Below are positions 30,001 through 38,988 of a stretch of 64,000 bases of DNA, piece after piece. This stretch comes from Lumbricus terrestris (Eukaryota; Annelida; Clitellata; Crassiclitellata; Lumbricidae): assembly GCA_949752735.1 (NCBI GenBank), contig OX457051.1, forward strand, positions 2,501 to 66,500, read 5' to 3'. The notes under the pieces were generated by a model. The model did not search any database. It was not told where the DNA came from and saw only the letters and a program-made list of their open reading frames with translations. The translations under genes and the position numbers were made by a program. Position 1 is the stretch's first letter. Each line of letters begins with the position of its first letter.

Positions 30001-33000
30001 CCCGCGCCTCGTTTGTTTTCCGGGGGGATGGAGAGTGATTAGGTGTCTAACCGATCCCTTAAGACTAAGCCCTATACCCGGTTTTAGCCTACATTGGAGC
30101 CGCGTGTTAAAGCTCATTTCAGTCTTAGCAGTCGACGAGGAAACATCTCTCGCTTTTCAGTCACAGTTTGCAAGTCCACAGTCCATGCCGTCAGTTGCTA
30201 AGCGCTCCCTCAGACCCATTTTACCAGTCATAACACCATTTAGAGTAAAGTAGGCAACTCCGCCACGGCAATAGGCCAACCCCTTTGTCGTGCCAGTCCC
30301 AAGCCTGGTAATAAGGAGGAGGGTTCCGCTTAATATAACATCCGGGGCCAGTTTTGACCATTCCACTGTACTGCGGATGATATTGGGTGTCCCATGCACT
30401 TGAGGCGACCGGGGCATTCCTTTGAGACTGTAGTGGTACTGCTGGTGTGGTACATGGTCCTCTGTCATGACTTGAACTGTGATTTTGATGATGGTACACT
30501 TACCAACCTGCTTACATGCCATTTCGCATCGACACTTGGTCCTTTTTTGAACCTTGGAGAACGGCATGAGCCAGTGCTACATGTCTTTGACATGCTAACC
30601 CTTTTCTTAATCCTATCCTGCCCGCGCCTCGTTTGTTTTCCGGGGGGATGGAGAGTGATTAGGTGTCTAACCGATCCCTTAAGACTAAGCCCTATACCCG
30701 GTTTTAGCCTACATTGGAGCCGCGTGTTAAAGCTCATTTCAGTCTTAGCAGTCGACGAGGAAACATCTCTCGCTTTTCAGTCACAGTTTGCAAGTCCACA
30801 GTCCATGCCGTCAGTTGCTAAGCGCTCCCTCAGACCCATTTTACCAGTCATAACACCATTTAGAGTAAAGTAGGCAACTCCGCCACGGCAATAGGCCAAC
30901 CCCTTTGTCGTGCCAGTCCCAAGCCTGGTAATAAGGAGGAGGGTTCCGCTTAATATAACATCCGGGGCCAGTTTTGACCATTCCACTGTACTGCGGATGA
31001 TATTGGGTGTCCCATGCACTTGAGGCGACCGGGGCATTCCTTTGAGACTGTAGTGGTACTGCTGGTGTGGTACATGGTCCTCTGTCATGACTTGAACTGT
31101 GATTTTGATGATGGTACACTTACCAACCTGCTTACATGCCATTTCGCATCGACACTTGGTCCTTTTTTGAACCTTGGAGAACGGCATGAGCCAGTGCTAC
31201 ATGTCTTTGACATGCTAACCCTTTTCTTAATCCTATCCTGCCCGCGCCTCGCTTGTTTTCCGGGGGGATGGAGAGTGATTAGGTGTCTAACCGATCCCTT
31301 AAGACTAAGCCCTATACCCGGTTTTAGCCTACATTGGAGCCGCGTGTTAAAGCTCATTTCAGTCTTAGCAGTCGACGAGGAAACATCTCTCGCTTTTCAG
31401 TCACAGTTTGCAAGTCCACAGTCCATGCCGTCAGTTGCTAAGCGCTCCCTCAGACCCATTTTACCAGTCATAACACCATTTAGAGTAAAGTAGGCAACTC
31501 CGCCACGGCAATAGGCCAACCCCTTTGTCGTGCCAGTCCCAAGCCTGGTAATAAGGAGGAGGGTTCCGCTTAATATAACATCCGGGGCCAGTTTTGACCA
31601 TTCCACTGTACTGCGGATGATATTGGGTGTCCCATGCACTTGAGGCGACCGGGGCATTCCTTTGAGACTGTAGTGGTACTGCTGGTGTGGTACATGGTCC
31701 TCTGTCATGACTTGAACTGTGATTTTGATGATGGTACACTTACCAACCTGCTTACATGCCATTTCGCATCGACACTTGGTCCTTTTTTGAACCTTGGAGA
31801 ACGGCATGAGCCAGTGCTACATATCTTTGACATGCTAACCCTTTTCTTAATCCTATCCTGCCCGCGCCTCGCTTGTTTTCCGGGGGGGATGGAGAGTGAT
31901 TAGGTGTCTAACCGATCCCTTAAGACTAAGCCCTATACCCGGTTTTAGCCTACATTGGAGCCGCGTGTTAAAGCTCATTTCAGTCTTAGCAGTCGACGAG
32001 GAAACATCTCTCGCTTTTCAGTCACAGTTTGCAAGTCCACAGTCCATGCCGTCAGTTGCTAAGCGCTCCCTCAGACCCATTTTACCAGTCATAACACCAT
32101 TTAGAGTAAAGTAGGCAACTCCGCCACGGCAATAGGCCAACCCCTTTGTCGTGCCAGTCCCAAGCCTGGTAATAAGGAGGAGGGTTCCGCTTAATATAAC
32201 ATCCGGGGCCAGTTTTGACCATTCCACTGTACTGCGGATGATATTGGGTGTCCCATGCACTTGAGGCGACCGGGGCATTCCTTTGAGACTGTAGTGGTAC
32301 TGCTGGTGTGGTACATGGTCCTCTGTCATGACTTGAACTGTGATTTTGATGATGGTACACTTACCAACCTGCTTACATGCCATTTCGCATCGACACTTGG
32401 TCCTTTTTTGAACCTTGGAGAACGGCATGAGCCAGTGCTACATGTCTTTGACATGCTAACCCTTTTCTTAATCCTATCCTGCCCGCGCCTCGCTTGTTTT
32501 CCGGGGGGATGGAGAGTGATTAGGTGTCTAACCGATCCCTTAAGACTAAGCCCTATACCCGGTTTTAGCCTACATTGGAGCCGCGTGTTAAAGCTCATTT
32601 CAGTCTTAGCAGTCGACGAGGAAACATCTCTCGCTTTTCAGTCACAGTTTGCAAGTCCACAGTCCATGCCGTCAGTTGCTAAGCGCTCCCTCAGACCCAT
32701 TTTACCAGTCATAACACCATTTAGAGTAAAGTAGGCAACTCCGCCACGGCAATAGGCCAACCCCTTTGTCGTGCCAGTCCCAAGCCTGGTAATAAGGAGG
32801 AGGGTTCCGCTTAATATAACATCCGGGGCCAGTTTTGACCATTCCACTGTACTGCGGATGATATTGGGTGTCCCATGCACTTGAGGCGACCGGGGCATTC
32901 CTTTGAGACTGTAGTGGTACTGCTGGTGTGGTACATGGTCCTCTGTCATGACTTGAACTGTGATTTTGATGATGGTACACTTACCAACCTGCTTACATGC

Positions 33001-33712
33001 CATTTCGCATCGACACTTGGTCCTTTTTTGAACCTTGGAGAACGGCATGAGCCAGTGCTACATGTCTTTGACATGCTAACCCTTTTCTTAATCCTATCCT
33101 GCCCGCGCCTCGCTTGTTTTCCGGGGGGATGGAGAGTGATTAGGTGTCTAACCGATCCCTTAAGACTAAGCCCTATACCCGGTTTTAGCCTACATTGGAG
33201 CCGCGTGTTAAAGCTCATTTCAGTCTTAGCAGTCGACGAGGAAACATCTCTCGCTTTTCAGTCACAGTTTGCAAGTCCACAGTCCATGCCGTCAGTTGCT
33301 AAGCGCTCCCTCAGACCCATTTTACCAGTCATAACACCATTTAGAGTAAAGTAGGCAACTCCGCCACGGCAATAGGCCAACCCCTTTGTCGTGCCAGTCC
33401 CAAGCCTGGTAATAAGGAGGAGGGTTCCGCTTAATATAACATCCGGGGCCAGTTTTGACCATTCCACTGTACTGCGGATGATATTGGGTGTCCCATGCAC
33501 TTGAGGCGACCGGGGCATTCCTTTGAGACTGTAGTGGTACTGCTGGTGTGGTACATGGTCCTCTGTCATGACTTGAACTGTGATTTTGATGATGGTACAC
33601 TTACCAACCTGCTTACATGCCATTTCGCATCGACACTTGGTCCTTTTTTGAACCTTGGAGAACGGCATGAGCCAGTGCTACATGTCTTTGACATGCTAAC
33701 CCTTTTCTTAAT
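1..33712. repeat. 620/623-bp subtelomeric satellite array, ~54 units
   Basis: A unit of 620 bp is repeated head to tail from the left edge of the window to the telomeric tract at 33713. A landmark (the ATG before HLRRPGHSF) recurs at 603, 1223, 1843, 2463, 3086 and so on to 33495, giving 54 landmarks plus a partial unit at the left edge. Units differ by a handful of substitutions and small indels. A CAG triplet gives 623-bp units (near 28, 2512, 3134, 6857, 10587, 19273, 22376, 25480; TAG instead at about 14930). A 6-bp insertion lies near 8647, and an extra G in a G-run near 8930 and 31888. Each unit is open over 159 codons on + and 136 on -, but single-base indels and the TAG variant break these frames, so I treat the array as non-coding. 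It is homologous to the 431-bp satellite further right. Confidence 0.97.
17881..27189. repeat. Five-unit higher-order repeat (3 x 3103 bp) within the 620-bp satellite
   Basis: Two diagnostic variants recur with a fixed period. One is a linked pair, CCTGTCCC instead of CCAGTCCC plus ATATCGGG instead of ATATTGGG, at about 17884, 20987 and 24090. The other is the CAG triplet at about 19273, 22376 and 25480. Both series are spaced exactly 3103 bp, which is four 620-bp units plus one 623-bp unit. This shows a five-unit block tandemly triplicated inside the array. The same two markers also occur in a different arrangement (adjacent units) near 1832/2512 and 9908/10587, so other segmental exchanges preceded or accompanied this amplification. 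A private T in GACTTAGCCC near 20141 marks only the first block. Confidence 0.9.
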
Positions 33713-33823
33713 CCTAACCCTAACCCTAACCCTAACCCTAACCCTAACCCTAACCCTAACCCTAACCCTAACCCTAACCCTAACCCTAACCCTAACCCTA
33801 ACCCTAACCCTAACCCTAACCCT
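33713..33823 (+). repeat. Interstitial telomeric tract 1 (CCCTAA)n
   Basis: About 18 uninterrupted copies of CCCTAA, 111 bp with no visible substitutions. The tract follows directly on CTTAATCCTA of the 620-bp unit, replacing the TCCTGCCCGCG that normally follows, and ends in CCTGACGAG of a diverged 431-family fragment. The orientation (C-rich strand on +) implies a telomere to the left. It may act as a recombination site. Confidence 0.98.
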
Positions 33824-34110
33824 GACGAGTAAACAACTCTATCTCTTTAAGCGTTGCTCTCAGACCCGTTTCCGCCAGACAGAACACCAATTTAACATAC
33901 ACTTGACTGACTAAGAGTAACTCCGCCACGGCAATAGGCCTACCACATCCTGACCTATTGTCGTGCCAGTCCCAAGCCTGGTAGATAAGGAGGAGGGCTC
34001 CGCTTTATTAACATCATTCGGCTGATTTCCATCTTGTCCGTCCGTTTTGAACTCCAGGGGGCAGCCTGAGCCAGTGCAATATGTCTTGGCATACTTTGTA
34101 GTTTTTTTAA
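33824..34110 (+). repeat. Diverged partial unit of the 431-bp satellite between telomeric tracts
   Basis: This segment aligns in order with the 431-bp unit: GACGAG, GCGTTGCTCTCAGACCC, AACTCCGCCACGGCAAT, GTCGTGCCAGTCCCAAGCC, the GGAGGAGGG block, TTCGGCTGA, then the TTGGCATACTTTGTAG block and its T-run. It carries many substitutions and indels relative to the homogenised copies at 38989-52612. It lacks the first ~150 bp of the unit, where telomeric repeats sit instead. It is bounded on both sides by CCCTAA tracts. Lack of homogenisation is typical of array edges and isolated copies. Confidence 0.85.
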
Positions 34111-34142
34111 CCTACCCCTAACCCTAACCCTAACCCTAACCC
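34111..34142 (+). repeat. Interstitial telomeric tract 2
   Basis: About five CCCTAA copies beginning CCTACCCCTAACCC, starting right after the T-run and TTAA of the preceding satellite fragment. The last copy runs into the GCTTTATTTTAACATC block of another satellite stub. Same orientation as the other tracts. Confidence 0.93.
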
Positions 34143-34200
34143 GCTTTATTTTAACATCATTCGGCTGATTCCATCTTGTCCGTCCTTTTTGAACTCCAGG
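34143..34200 (+). repeat. 431-bp satellite stub at the 5' edge of the Penelope-like element
   Basis: 58 bp almost identical to the part of the 431-bp unit that runs from GCTTTATTTTAACATC to GAACTCCAGG. Homology stops at 34200-34202, where the normal unit continues GAGCAGCCTGAGCC but this copy switches to the retroelement's 5' sequence. This defines the left insertion boundary. Confidence 0.85.
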
Positions 34201-34224
34201 GATGAAGTCGATGTAGACGAAACG
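34201..34224 (+). other. Hammerhead-ribozyme-like core at the element's 5' edge
   Basis: The bases read GATGA, A, GTC, a six-base loop, GAC, GAAACG. This matches the hammerhead core layout (GAUGA, stem II, GAAAC), with a 3-bp stem II GTC/GAC and one extra A before it. Hammerhead motifs in the terminal regions of Penelope-like elements are established. Here the first two core bases differ from the consensus CUGAUGA (the preceding bases are GG and belong to the satellite flank), and stems I and III were not traced. The motif may therefore be truncated or inactive at this insertion. Confidence 0.5.
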
Positions 34225-34302
34225 TTGAATTGTTTTAGTGGTTGAGTTTGAAAATCTTTTGAAAATCTTCGTCGTCGTTTCTGTTAATTTCTTTAAATAA
34301 CA

Positions 34303-36269
34303 ATGAGTTTCGACAACCGCAATCATCAGTACAGACAAGGACAGGATCAGCGACATCAGCGCTTTGAACATACAACACGACATCTTGGTAAGCCTAATGA
34401 CAGCATTAGCTTTGATTTCAAACGCATGGAGTCCCTCATGGAGGGAATGGTGAGGTCGGTTAACTCCCTGGTGGGCCGGGTTGGAGCGCTCGAGAAGGGT
34501 CCACCTTCTCATAACCCAAAGGTGATGGTAACGGAGTCCGCTCCACCCAAAACCAATCCATGGCTTCTACCTCCTCCTGCTCGTGCCGGGTCTACTCTTG
34601 CACGTCCTGAACCTTTGACTAAACGTCCGATGCCAGCTCAACCGGTTGCTGCTGCTGCTGCTGCTGCTCTTTCTTCTGCTTCTAAACCTTTGGCATCTTC
34701 TGGACCCAAGCCTCTTATGACTGGACACTTTACGAAAGCTGCCGCTGCTCTTACTGCTTCTACTGCTACTGCTACTGCCGCTGCCACTGCCACTGCTGCC
34801 AACACCACATTCGCTCCATCCTTGAATCCTGACTTTCCAAAACTATGCAAATCGCTGTACTACGTGTGTCAAATTCGCCGACACATGCTGAACTGGCAAA
34901 CTCTGCCTGCCTCCATACACCGCAACCTGCAGCACATGGCCAGTAACATCAAGCCGATCCATCCTTCGGAAGAGCTGGCTAAGGACATCTCCTCTCTCTT
35001 CACTCGCACTGGGGATGGGGTCAGGGAAAGGGTGGTTCAACACTTCCATGAGCGTCTGGACCAAAATCTATCCACCCTGAGGCTCTGTAACCCCCTAGAC
35101 AATGAACACGCTGTGGAGATTGTCATCAAACAGATATCGCACAGACTGGGAGGGAAAGGCAAGGCAATCGACATTAGGGCAATGGTTGAGGGTGAGGCGA
35201 AGGTGATTTGGGGTCCGAAAGGTGAGGTCAAGGTCACAGGAGGTAAGGACAAGGTGATGGACGATGCTGGCTTCCGAAAACCGACCCACCCTGCCAAGAA
35301 GCCATGCATCATGACCACCCCACCAGCCACTGTATCCAACTCTTTCTCTGATCTATCTAACATGGACGAGGACGACGCGACTGTTGAACCTGACACACCT
35401 GTTTCTACTAAAACTCTGACTCGCACGCCTATCAACCTCGCTGCATCTCGTTCTAAAGCTCTTGCCTCCCACCAATCACCCACCACTTCAGACGCCTCTG
35501 ACTCCCCATCTCCCATTAGGAAACCTGCTCGTGCTCGCTGCCTTTCTGACCTTCCTTTCTCCTCATCTAAGATTCCGATCTCTTTCCTACCACTGCCTTC
35601 TACTTCCTCTGTGTCCAGGGCTTCGGACACCCCTACACCTTCAACCTTGAGCACTTCATTGGTAACCCCGGCGTCGACCCCCACAAGATCTCCTCGTCTT
35701 TCTGAACAATCTACCTCTGCAAATCGATACACACTTCATTCTTCAACTACCAAGATTTTCTGGAAGGTGAACCTAAGACCTGACACTCGCTCTCTGATCA
35801 TATCTGACTCGAACACTTCAAATACATGTCTGAATCTGACATCCCTGCTCACTTCCAACTGGATTCTTTCTCCGGGGCTAACTTCAGCAACGCCAAGAAT
35901 CTTATTATGCAACTGCCCAATGGTCGCCTTGACCAACTCATTATCTCACTTGGTATTAATCACAAGGATGATGACTTTGGCTCCTATACAGCAACTGCTC
36001 TTGGCTCATTCTTCAAAGCTTGTGGGGAGAAGGCAAAGGAGGTCATCACTGTTGGCGTCTCTATTAATCCTCAGCTGTCTGACTCTCGTAAGGACAACCT
36101 TGCTGAAATCAACAACATACTACAAAAAATCACACACAACAAATATGTCAAGCCTCTATCTTCTCATCAAATAAACACAACACCAGACATGACACACTAC
36201 ACGCAACAGACACAACTGGAAATATTAAACAGGATTCTGCAATACGCCAACACAACATCAAAAAACTAA
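34303..36269 (+). CDS. PLE ORF1: gag-like protein with an SGNH-like C-terminal domain, broken by one frameshift
   Basis: The ATG at 34303 has A at -3. The first frame is open for 623 codons to 36174, but its last ~120 residues look wrong. From about 35808 the adjacent (-1) frame, ending at 36269, carries the sensible protein. Domains: Arg/Gln-rich N-terminus; a short amphipathic, possibly coiled-coil segment (residues 38-66); Ala/Pro/Thr low complexity (110-170); a helical region rich in conserved-looking charged and aromatic residues (175-285); and a Ser/Thr/Pro-rich disordered stretch (335-480). An SGNH-hydrolase-like module follows. Its first block, IISDSN, is in the first frame (about residues 499-504); GANF and LGINHKD are in the second frame. 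The order Ser block, Gly block, GxN block fits SGNH/GDSL esterases; a terminal DxxH block was not identified. Esterase domains occur in ORF1 of some non-LTR elements and, to my recollection, in rotifer telomeric PLEs. The frame change has no slippery sequence, so it is more likely a one-base mutation or assembly error than programmed shifting. Confidence 0.75.
36260..36266 (+). promoter_or_regulatory. Candidate -1 ribosomal frameshift heptamer A AAA AAC
   Basis: The second-frame part of ORF1 ends with codons AAA AAC followed at once by TAA (36267-36269). Together with the preceding A this is the canonical X XXY YYZ heptamer in the right register. A -1 slip here enters the frame that is open from 36107 through ORF2 to 38878, so ORF1 and the RT would be made as a fusion. 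No strong hairpin or pseudoknot is obvious in the C/A-rich sequence downstream, which weakens the case. Confidence 0.5.
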
Positions 36270-36365
36270 ATCTCCGCACTCAACAACAAGATCTAACAAA
36301 ATTTACTGCTAACCTTACTACTGACTCTATTGTTAACACTAACAATACAAACACTACCAACACTA

Positions 36366-36600
36366 CAACTGACCCTAACCTTAACACTAACCCTAACCTT
36401 AACAATGCTGCTAACACTACAACTGACCTTAACCTAAACACTAGCTCTAACCTTTGCAACACTACTAACACTACAACTGACCCTAACCCTAACACTAACC
36501 CTAACCTTAACAATGCTGCTAACACTACAACTGACCCTAACATTAACATTAACAATAACAACCAACCTTCTAACAGTACAACTAACCCTAACCACACATT
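36366..36600 (+). repeat. Degenerate telomere-like repeats inside the ORF2 leader
   Basis: Variants of CCCTAA (CCTTAA, ACCCTAACATTAAC and similar) alternate with a block reading AATGCTGCTAACACTACAAC. That block occurs near 36404 and 36512, with a related form near 36455. In the ORF2 frame the stretch is open and reads as Asn/Thr/Pro-rich repeats (NPN, TTTDPN). It could be captured telomeric DNA, slippage-expanded low-complexity coding sequence, or both. Confidence 0.7.
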
Positions 36601-36613
36601 ATCTAATTATACG

Positions 36614-38878
36614 ATGAACTTATCAAAACATAAACTCACAACGGATGAAACAAACTTATTGGATCTAGGTCTGTCTTTTGTACCTACAATAGATAAGGTT
36701 AATTACACTTGCATTCAGAAATCTTTGCATAAAATGATCAGATCCATAAAACTTAGGGATTATTTTGACGACGACGTCGAAGACCAGGCTCCCAGGCCAT
36801 TTGTTAGTAACATCAAAACATTTACGCATCCTAGCAACTGGGAGCCTAGGGATAAAGATTTAGCACTTAACAACACTAAAGAACTTATATCAAAATTGCA
36901 AGAAACCACGGAAACCATTTTGAGTAACTACCCTATAAAAGATAATAATTACCTAATTAAAGACATTCAGCACAATTTAACGGCAGATCAAAGACGAGCA
37001 ATAGGCAAATTGCGCTCAAATGAAAACATTCTGATAAAACCAGCAGATAAAGGTGGCATGGTATGCGTATTGAATAAAGCATCATATATGACAGAGGCAG
37101 ATAGACAATTAAATAACACAAAGTATTATAAAGCCATAGAGAAACCGTTGCTGGAACAAAATATACCAATAATTAATGATATATTGCAAGACCTGTGCGA
37201 TAGCGACTACATAACTAACAAGCAATTTTATTATCTTAAAGCCAGTGATAAAGATAAACTAAGACATTTTTACTTACTTCCCAAAATACACAAACCAGCT
37301 AATAAATGGACACTACCAGATATGCCAGAGGGACGCCCAATTGTAGGTGACTGTGCCACAGAGTCCCGCAGAATAAGTGAATATATCGATAGCTTTCTTA
37401 AACCGTTAGCCAATAAGCACCCTTCATATATTAAAGACACCTACGATTTTGTTAATAAAATCAGAAATAAAGTAGTAAATAAAAAGTACCTTCTAGTAAC
37501 AGGGGACGTAACTGCACTATATACCAACATGAATATTGACCGTACAATTGCTGTAGTTAAAAGCATCTTTGAACAGTACCCTGACCGGAAAAGACCTGAT
37601 AAAGAACTACTGGAACTGTTAGAAATAGCTATGAAAAATAACGATTTCTCATTCTGTAATAAATTCTTTCTCCAGATTTTCGGAACAGCCATGGGTAAAA
37701 CGTTTGCTCCAAACTGCGCTAACATATATTTAATTGAATTTGATCATAAGGCGTGCAATGGCTTTCGCATAACCCCTGAAGATTTCTTTAGATTTCTTGA
37801 TGACGTGTTTTTTCTTTGGCCTGGAACGATAGATGAATTGAAACAATACGAAAATTTTCTGAATTCTTTAATACCCGATATAAAAATCACACTCACTTAT
37901 AGCGATACGGAAGTCAATTTTCTAGATACTACTATATTCAAACATACTCTAAATAACATTACGACACTTCAGACAAAGGTATATTTTAAGGAAACAGACA
38001 CTCATCAACTGTTGCATCACTCATCATTCCATCCAAACCACACATTTCAAGGCATACTAAAATCACAGGTACTTAGATTTAAGAGGCTATCCTCATTCAA
38101 AAGCGACTATGACCAGGCTTGCCACATTTTATTCCACAGTCTTCAAAATCGGGGTTACAATAGGAGAAGGTTAAGAAAAACCAAACTGGATATCTGGACA
38201 GACTACAGGCCTAGATACAATACAATTAATACTAATAAACCATTGCTGCCCATTGTCATCCCTTACAGTCCTATGGCTACTAAGCTGGTATACGAATGGA
38301 AAAAATTGCTTCTGAACTCACCTCTGTTTAAAGATTACAGGATAATAGCCGCATTCTCTAGAAATAAAAACTTGGGGGAACTATTGGCACCACGTAAGGA
38401 TAACACACCAAAACAGACACAGGGAGGGTCTTCCAAATGTATGGCTACACGTTGTAAATCTTGTGAACATGTCATTGTTACTAAAACCTTTCAAAGTACT
38501 TACACACGCAGACAATATAACATAACACAACCATTTAACTGTAAAAGCACAAACGTAATCTACTTAATAACATGTAACTTATGCAACAAACAATACGTGG
38601 GGGAAACACAAAGACAACTCGCTGAAAGATTATCCGACCATAGATCCAATATTCTAACACAAAAAAACACTCCAATAGCCAACCACTTTAACTTGCCTGA
38701 CCATTCCATTGCAAATTTACAAATAATTCCAATAGACACCGTTTCTGCTGCTGAGTTTTTAAATTTTAGATCGAGTTGGTGGAAGATGAGGAGCTGCCTG
38801 GTGCGAAAAGAATCCTACTGGCAACAACAACTATGGACCCACGAGCCGCACGGCATCAATTTTCACAACAGGAAGTAG
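36614..38878 (+). CDS. PLE ORF2: Penelope-type reverse transcriptase with GIY-YIG endonuclease
   Basis: 754 aa from the first ATG. The frame is open upstream to 36107 without an ATG, so translation may instead begin by frameshift from ORF1. Reverse transcriptase: the PLE N-terminal signature KPADKGG (142-148); LLPKIHKP (221-228); EGRPIVGDCATESRRISEYID (starting 239); GDVTALYTNM with catalytic Asp298; GTAMGKTFAPNCANIYL (357-373); FRFLDDVFF with the catalytic Asp pair 396-397; and a NFLDT block (435-439). A Cys/His cluster follows (C609, C614, C617, H619). The GIY-YIG nuclease has VIYLI (648-652), YVG (661-663), R667, R672, H676 and a terminal ESYW/PHGIN block (733-749) in which Glu733 is the likely metal ligand. 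Known role: copies element RNA by target-primed reverse transcription and nicks DNA. No stop or frameshift disrupts it, so it could encode active enzyme. The linker cluster resembles Neptune-like PLEs, but I do not assign a clade firmly. Confidence 0.95.
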   Translation: MNLSKHKLTTDETNLLDLGLSFVPTIDKVNYTCIQKSLHKMIRSIKLRDYFDDDVEDQAPRPFVSNIKTFTHPSNWEPRDKDLALNNTKELISKLQETTETILSNYPIKDNNYLIKDIQHNLTADQRRAIGKLRSNENILIKPADKGGMVCVLNKASYMTEADRQLNNTKYYKAIEKPLLEQNIPIINDILQDLCDSDYITNKQFYYLKASDKDKLRHFYLLPKIHKPANKWTLPDMPEGRPIVGDCATESRRISEYIDSFLKPLANKHPSYIKDTYDFVNKIRNKVVNKKYLLVTGDVTALYTNMNIDRTIAVVKSIFEQYPDRKRPDKELLELLEIAMKNNDFSFCNKFFLQIFGTAMGKTFAPNCANIYLIEFDHKACNGFRITPEDFFRFLDDVFFLWPGTIDELKQYENFLNSLIPDIKITLTYSDTEVNFLDTTIFKHTLNNITTLQTKVYFKETDTHQLLHHSSFHPNHTFQGILKSQVLRFKRLSSFKSDYDQACHILFHSLQNRGYNRRRLRKTKLDIWTDYRPRYNTINTNKPLLPIVIPYSPMATKLVYEWKKLLLNSPLFKDYRIIAAFSRNKNLGELLAPRKDNTPKQTQGGSSKCMATRCKSCEHVIVTKTFQSTYTRRQYNITQPFNCKSTNVIYLITCNLCNKQYVGETQRQLAERLSDHRSNILTQKNTPIANHFNLPDHSIANLQIIPIDTVSAAEFLNFRSSWWKMRSCLVRKESYWQQQLWTHEPHGINFHNRK

Positions 38879-38928
38879 AGGGATGGAGACGGGATGCGGA
38901 TTGAGCCAGCGCTTCTGTACATTTTTTT

Positions 38929-38988
38929 ACCCTAACCTAACCCTAACCCTTACCCTAACCCTAACCCTAACCCTAACCCTAACCCTAA
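38929..38988 (+). repeat. Interstitial telomeric tract 3 at the 3' edge of the PLE
   Basis: About ten CCCTAA copies, with two irregular ones near the left (CCTAA and CCCTTA). The tract begins after a T-run and ends in GCCGGGTAATTAAGG, which is inside the 431-bp unit (normally GCCTGGTAATTAAGG). It therefore joins the retroelement, or its satellite flank, to the 431-bp array. Confidence 0.95.

Larger units (their letters stand above)
34201..38928 (+). mobile_element. Penelope-like retroelement (EN+, GIY-YIG) with two ORFs
   Basis: About 4.7 kb bounded on the left by a satellite stub and on the right by telomeric repeats. The order is a hammerhead-like motif, a short leader, a gag-like ORF1, an Asn/Thr-rich linker, and ORF2 with a PLE-type reverse transcriptase and a C-terminal GIY-YIG endonuclease. 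This is the diagnostic architecture of endonuclease-bearing Penelope-like elements. No second copy of the 5' region (pseudo-LTR) is seen at the 3' end and no clear target duplication was found. The right edge is uncertain: the last ~40 bp (GAGCCAGCGC, then a T-run, then CCCTAA) resemble the matching part of the 431-bp unit (GAGCCAGTGC, then a T-run), so the element may end nearer 38900. ORF1 is frameshifted, so this copy is probably not autonomous as sequenced. Confidence 0.92.

Noticed and set aside
1..33712. Repeated 159/160-codon (+) and 136/137-codon and 90-92-codon (-) open frames in every 620-bp unit as a tandem gene family
   Set aside because: Frames overlap on both strands, change with single-base indels (extra G near 8930 and 31888, extra T near 533) and with a TAG variant near 14930, show no recognisable domain, and are conserved only because the repeat is homogenised.
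33495..33914. Open frame with a long Leu-Thr (and antisense Arg-Val) run
   Set aside because: It is the translation of CCCTAA telomeric repeats.
35037..35732. 231-codon - strand open frame
   Set aside because: Antisense shadow of the Ser/Thr/Pro-rich part of PLE ORF1.
36280..36597. Leu/Val-rich 105-codon - strand frame resembling a membrane protein
   Set aside because: Antisense of the Asn/Thr-rich telomere-like repeat in the ORF2 leader; composition artefact.
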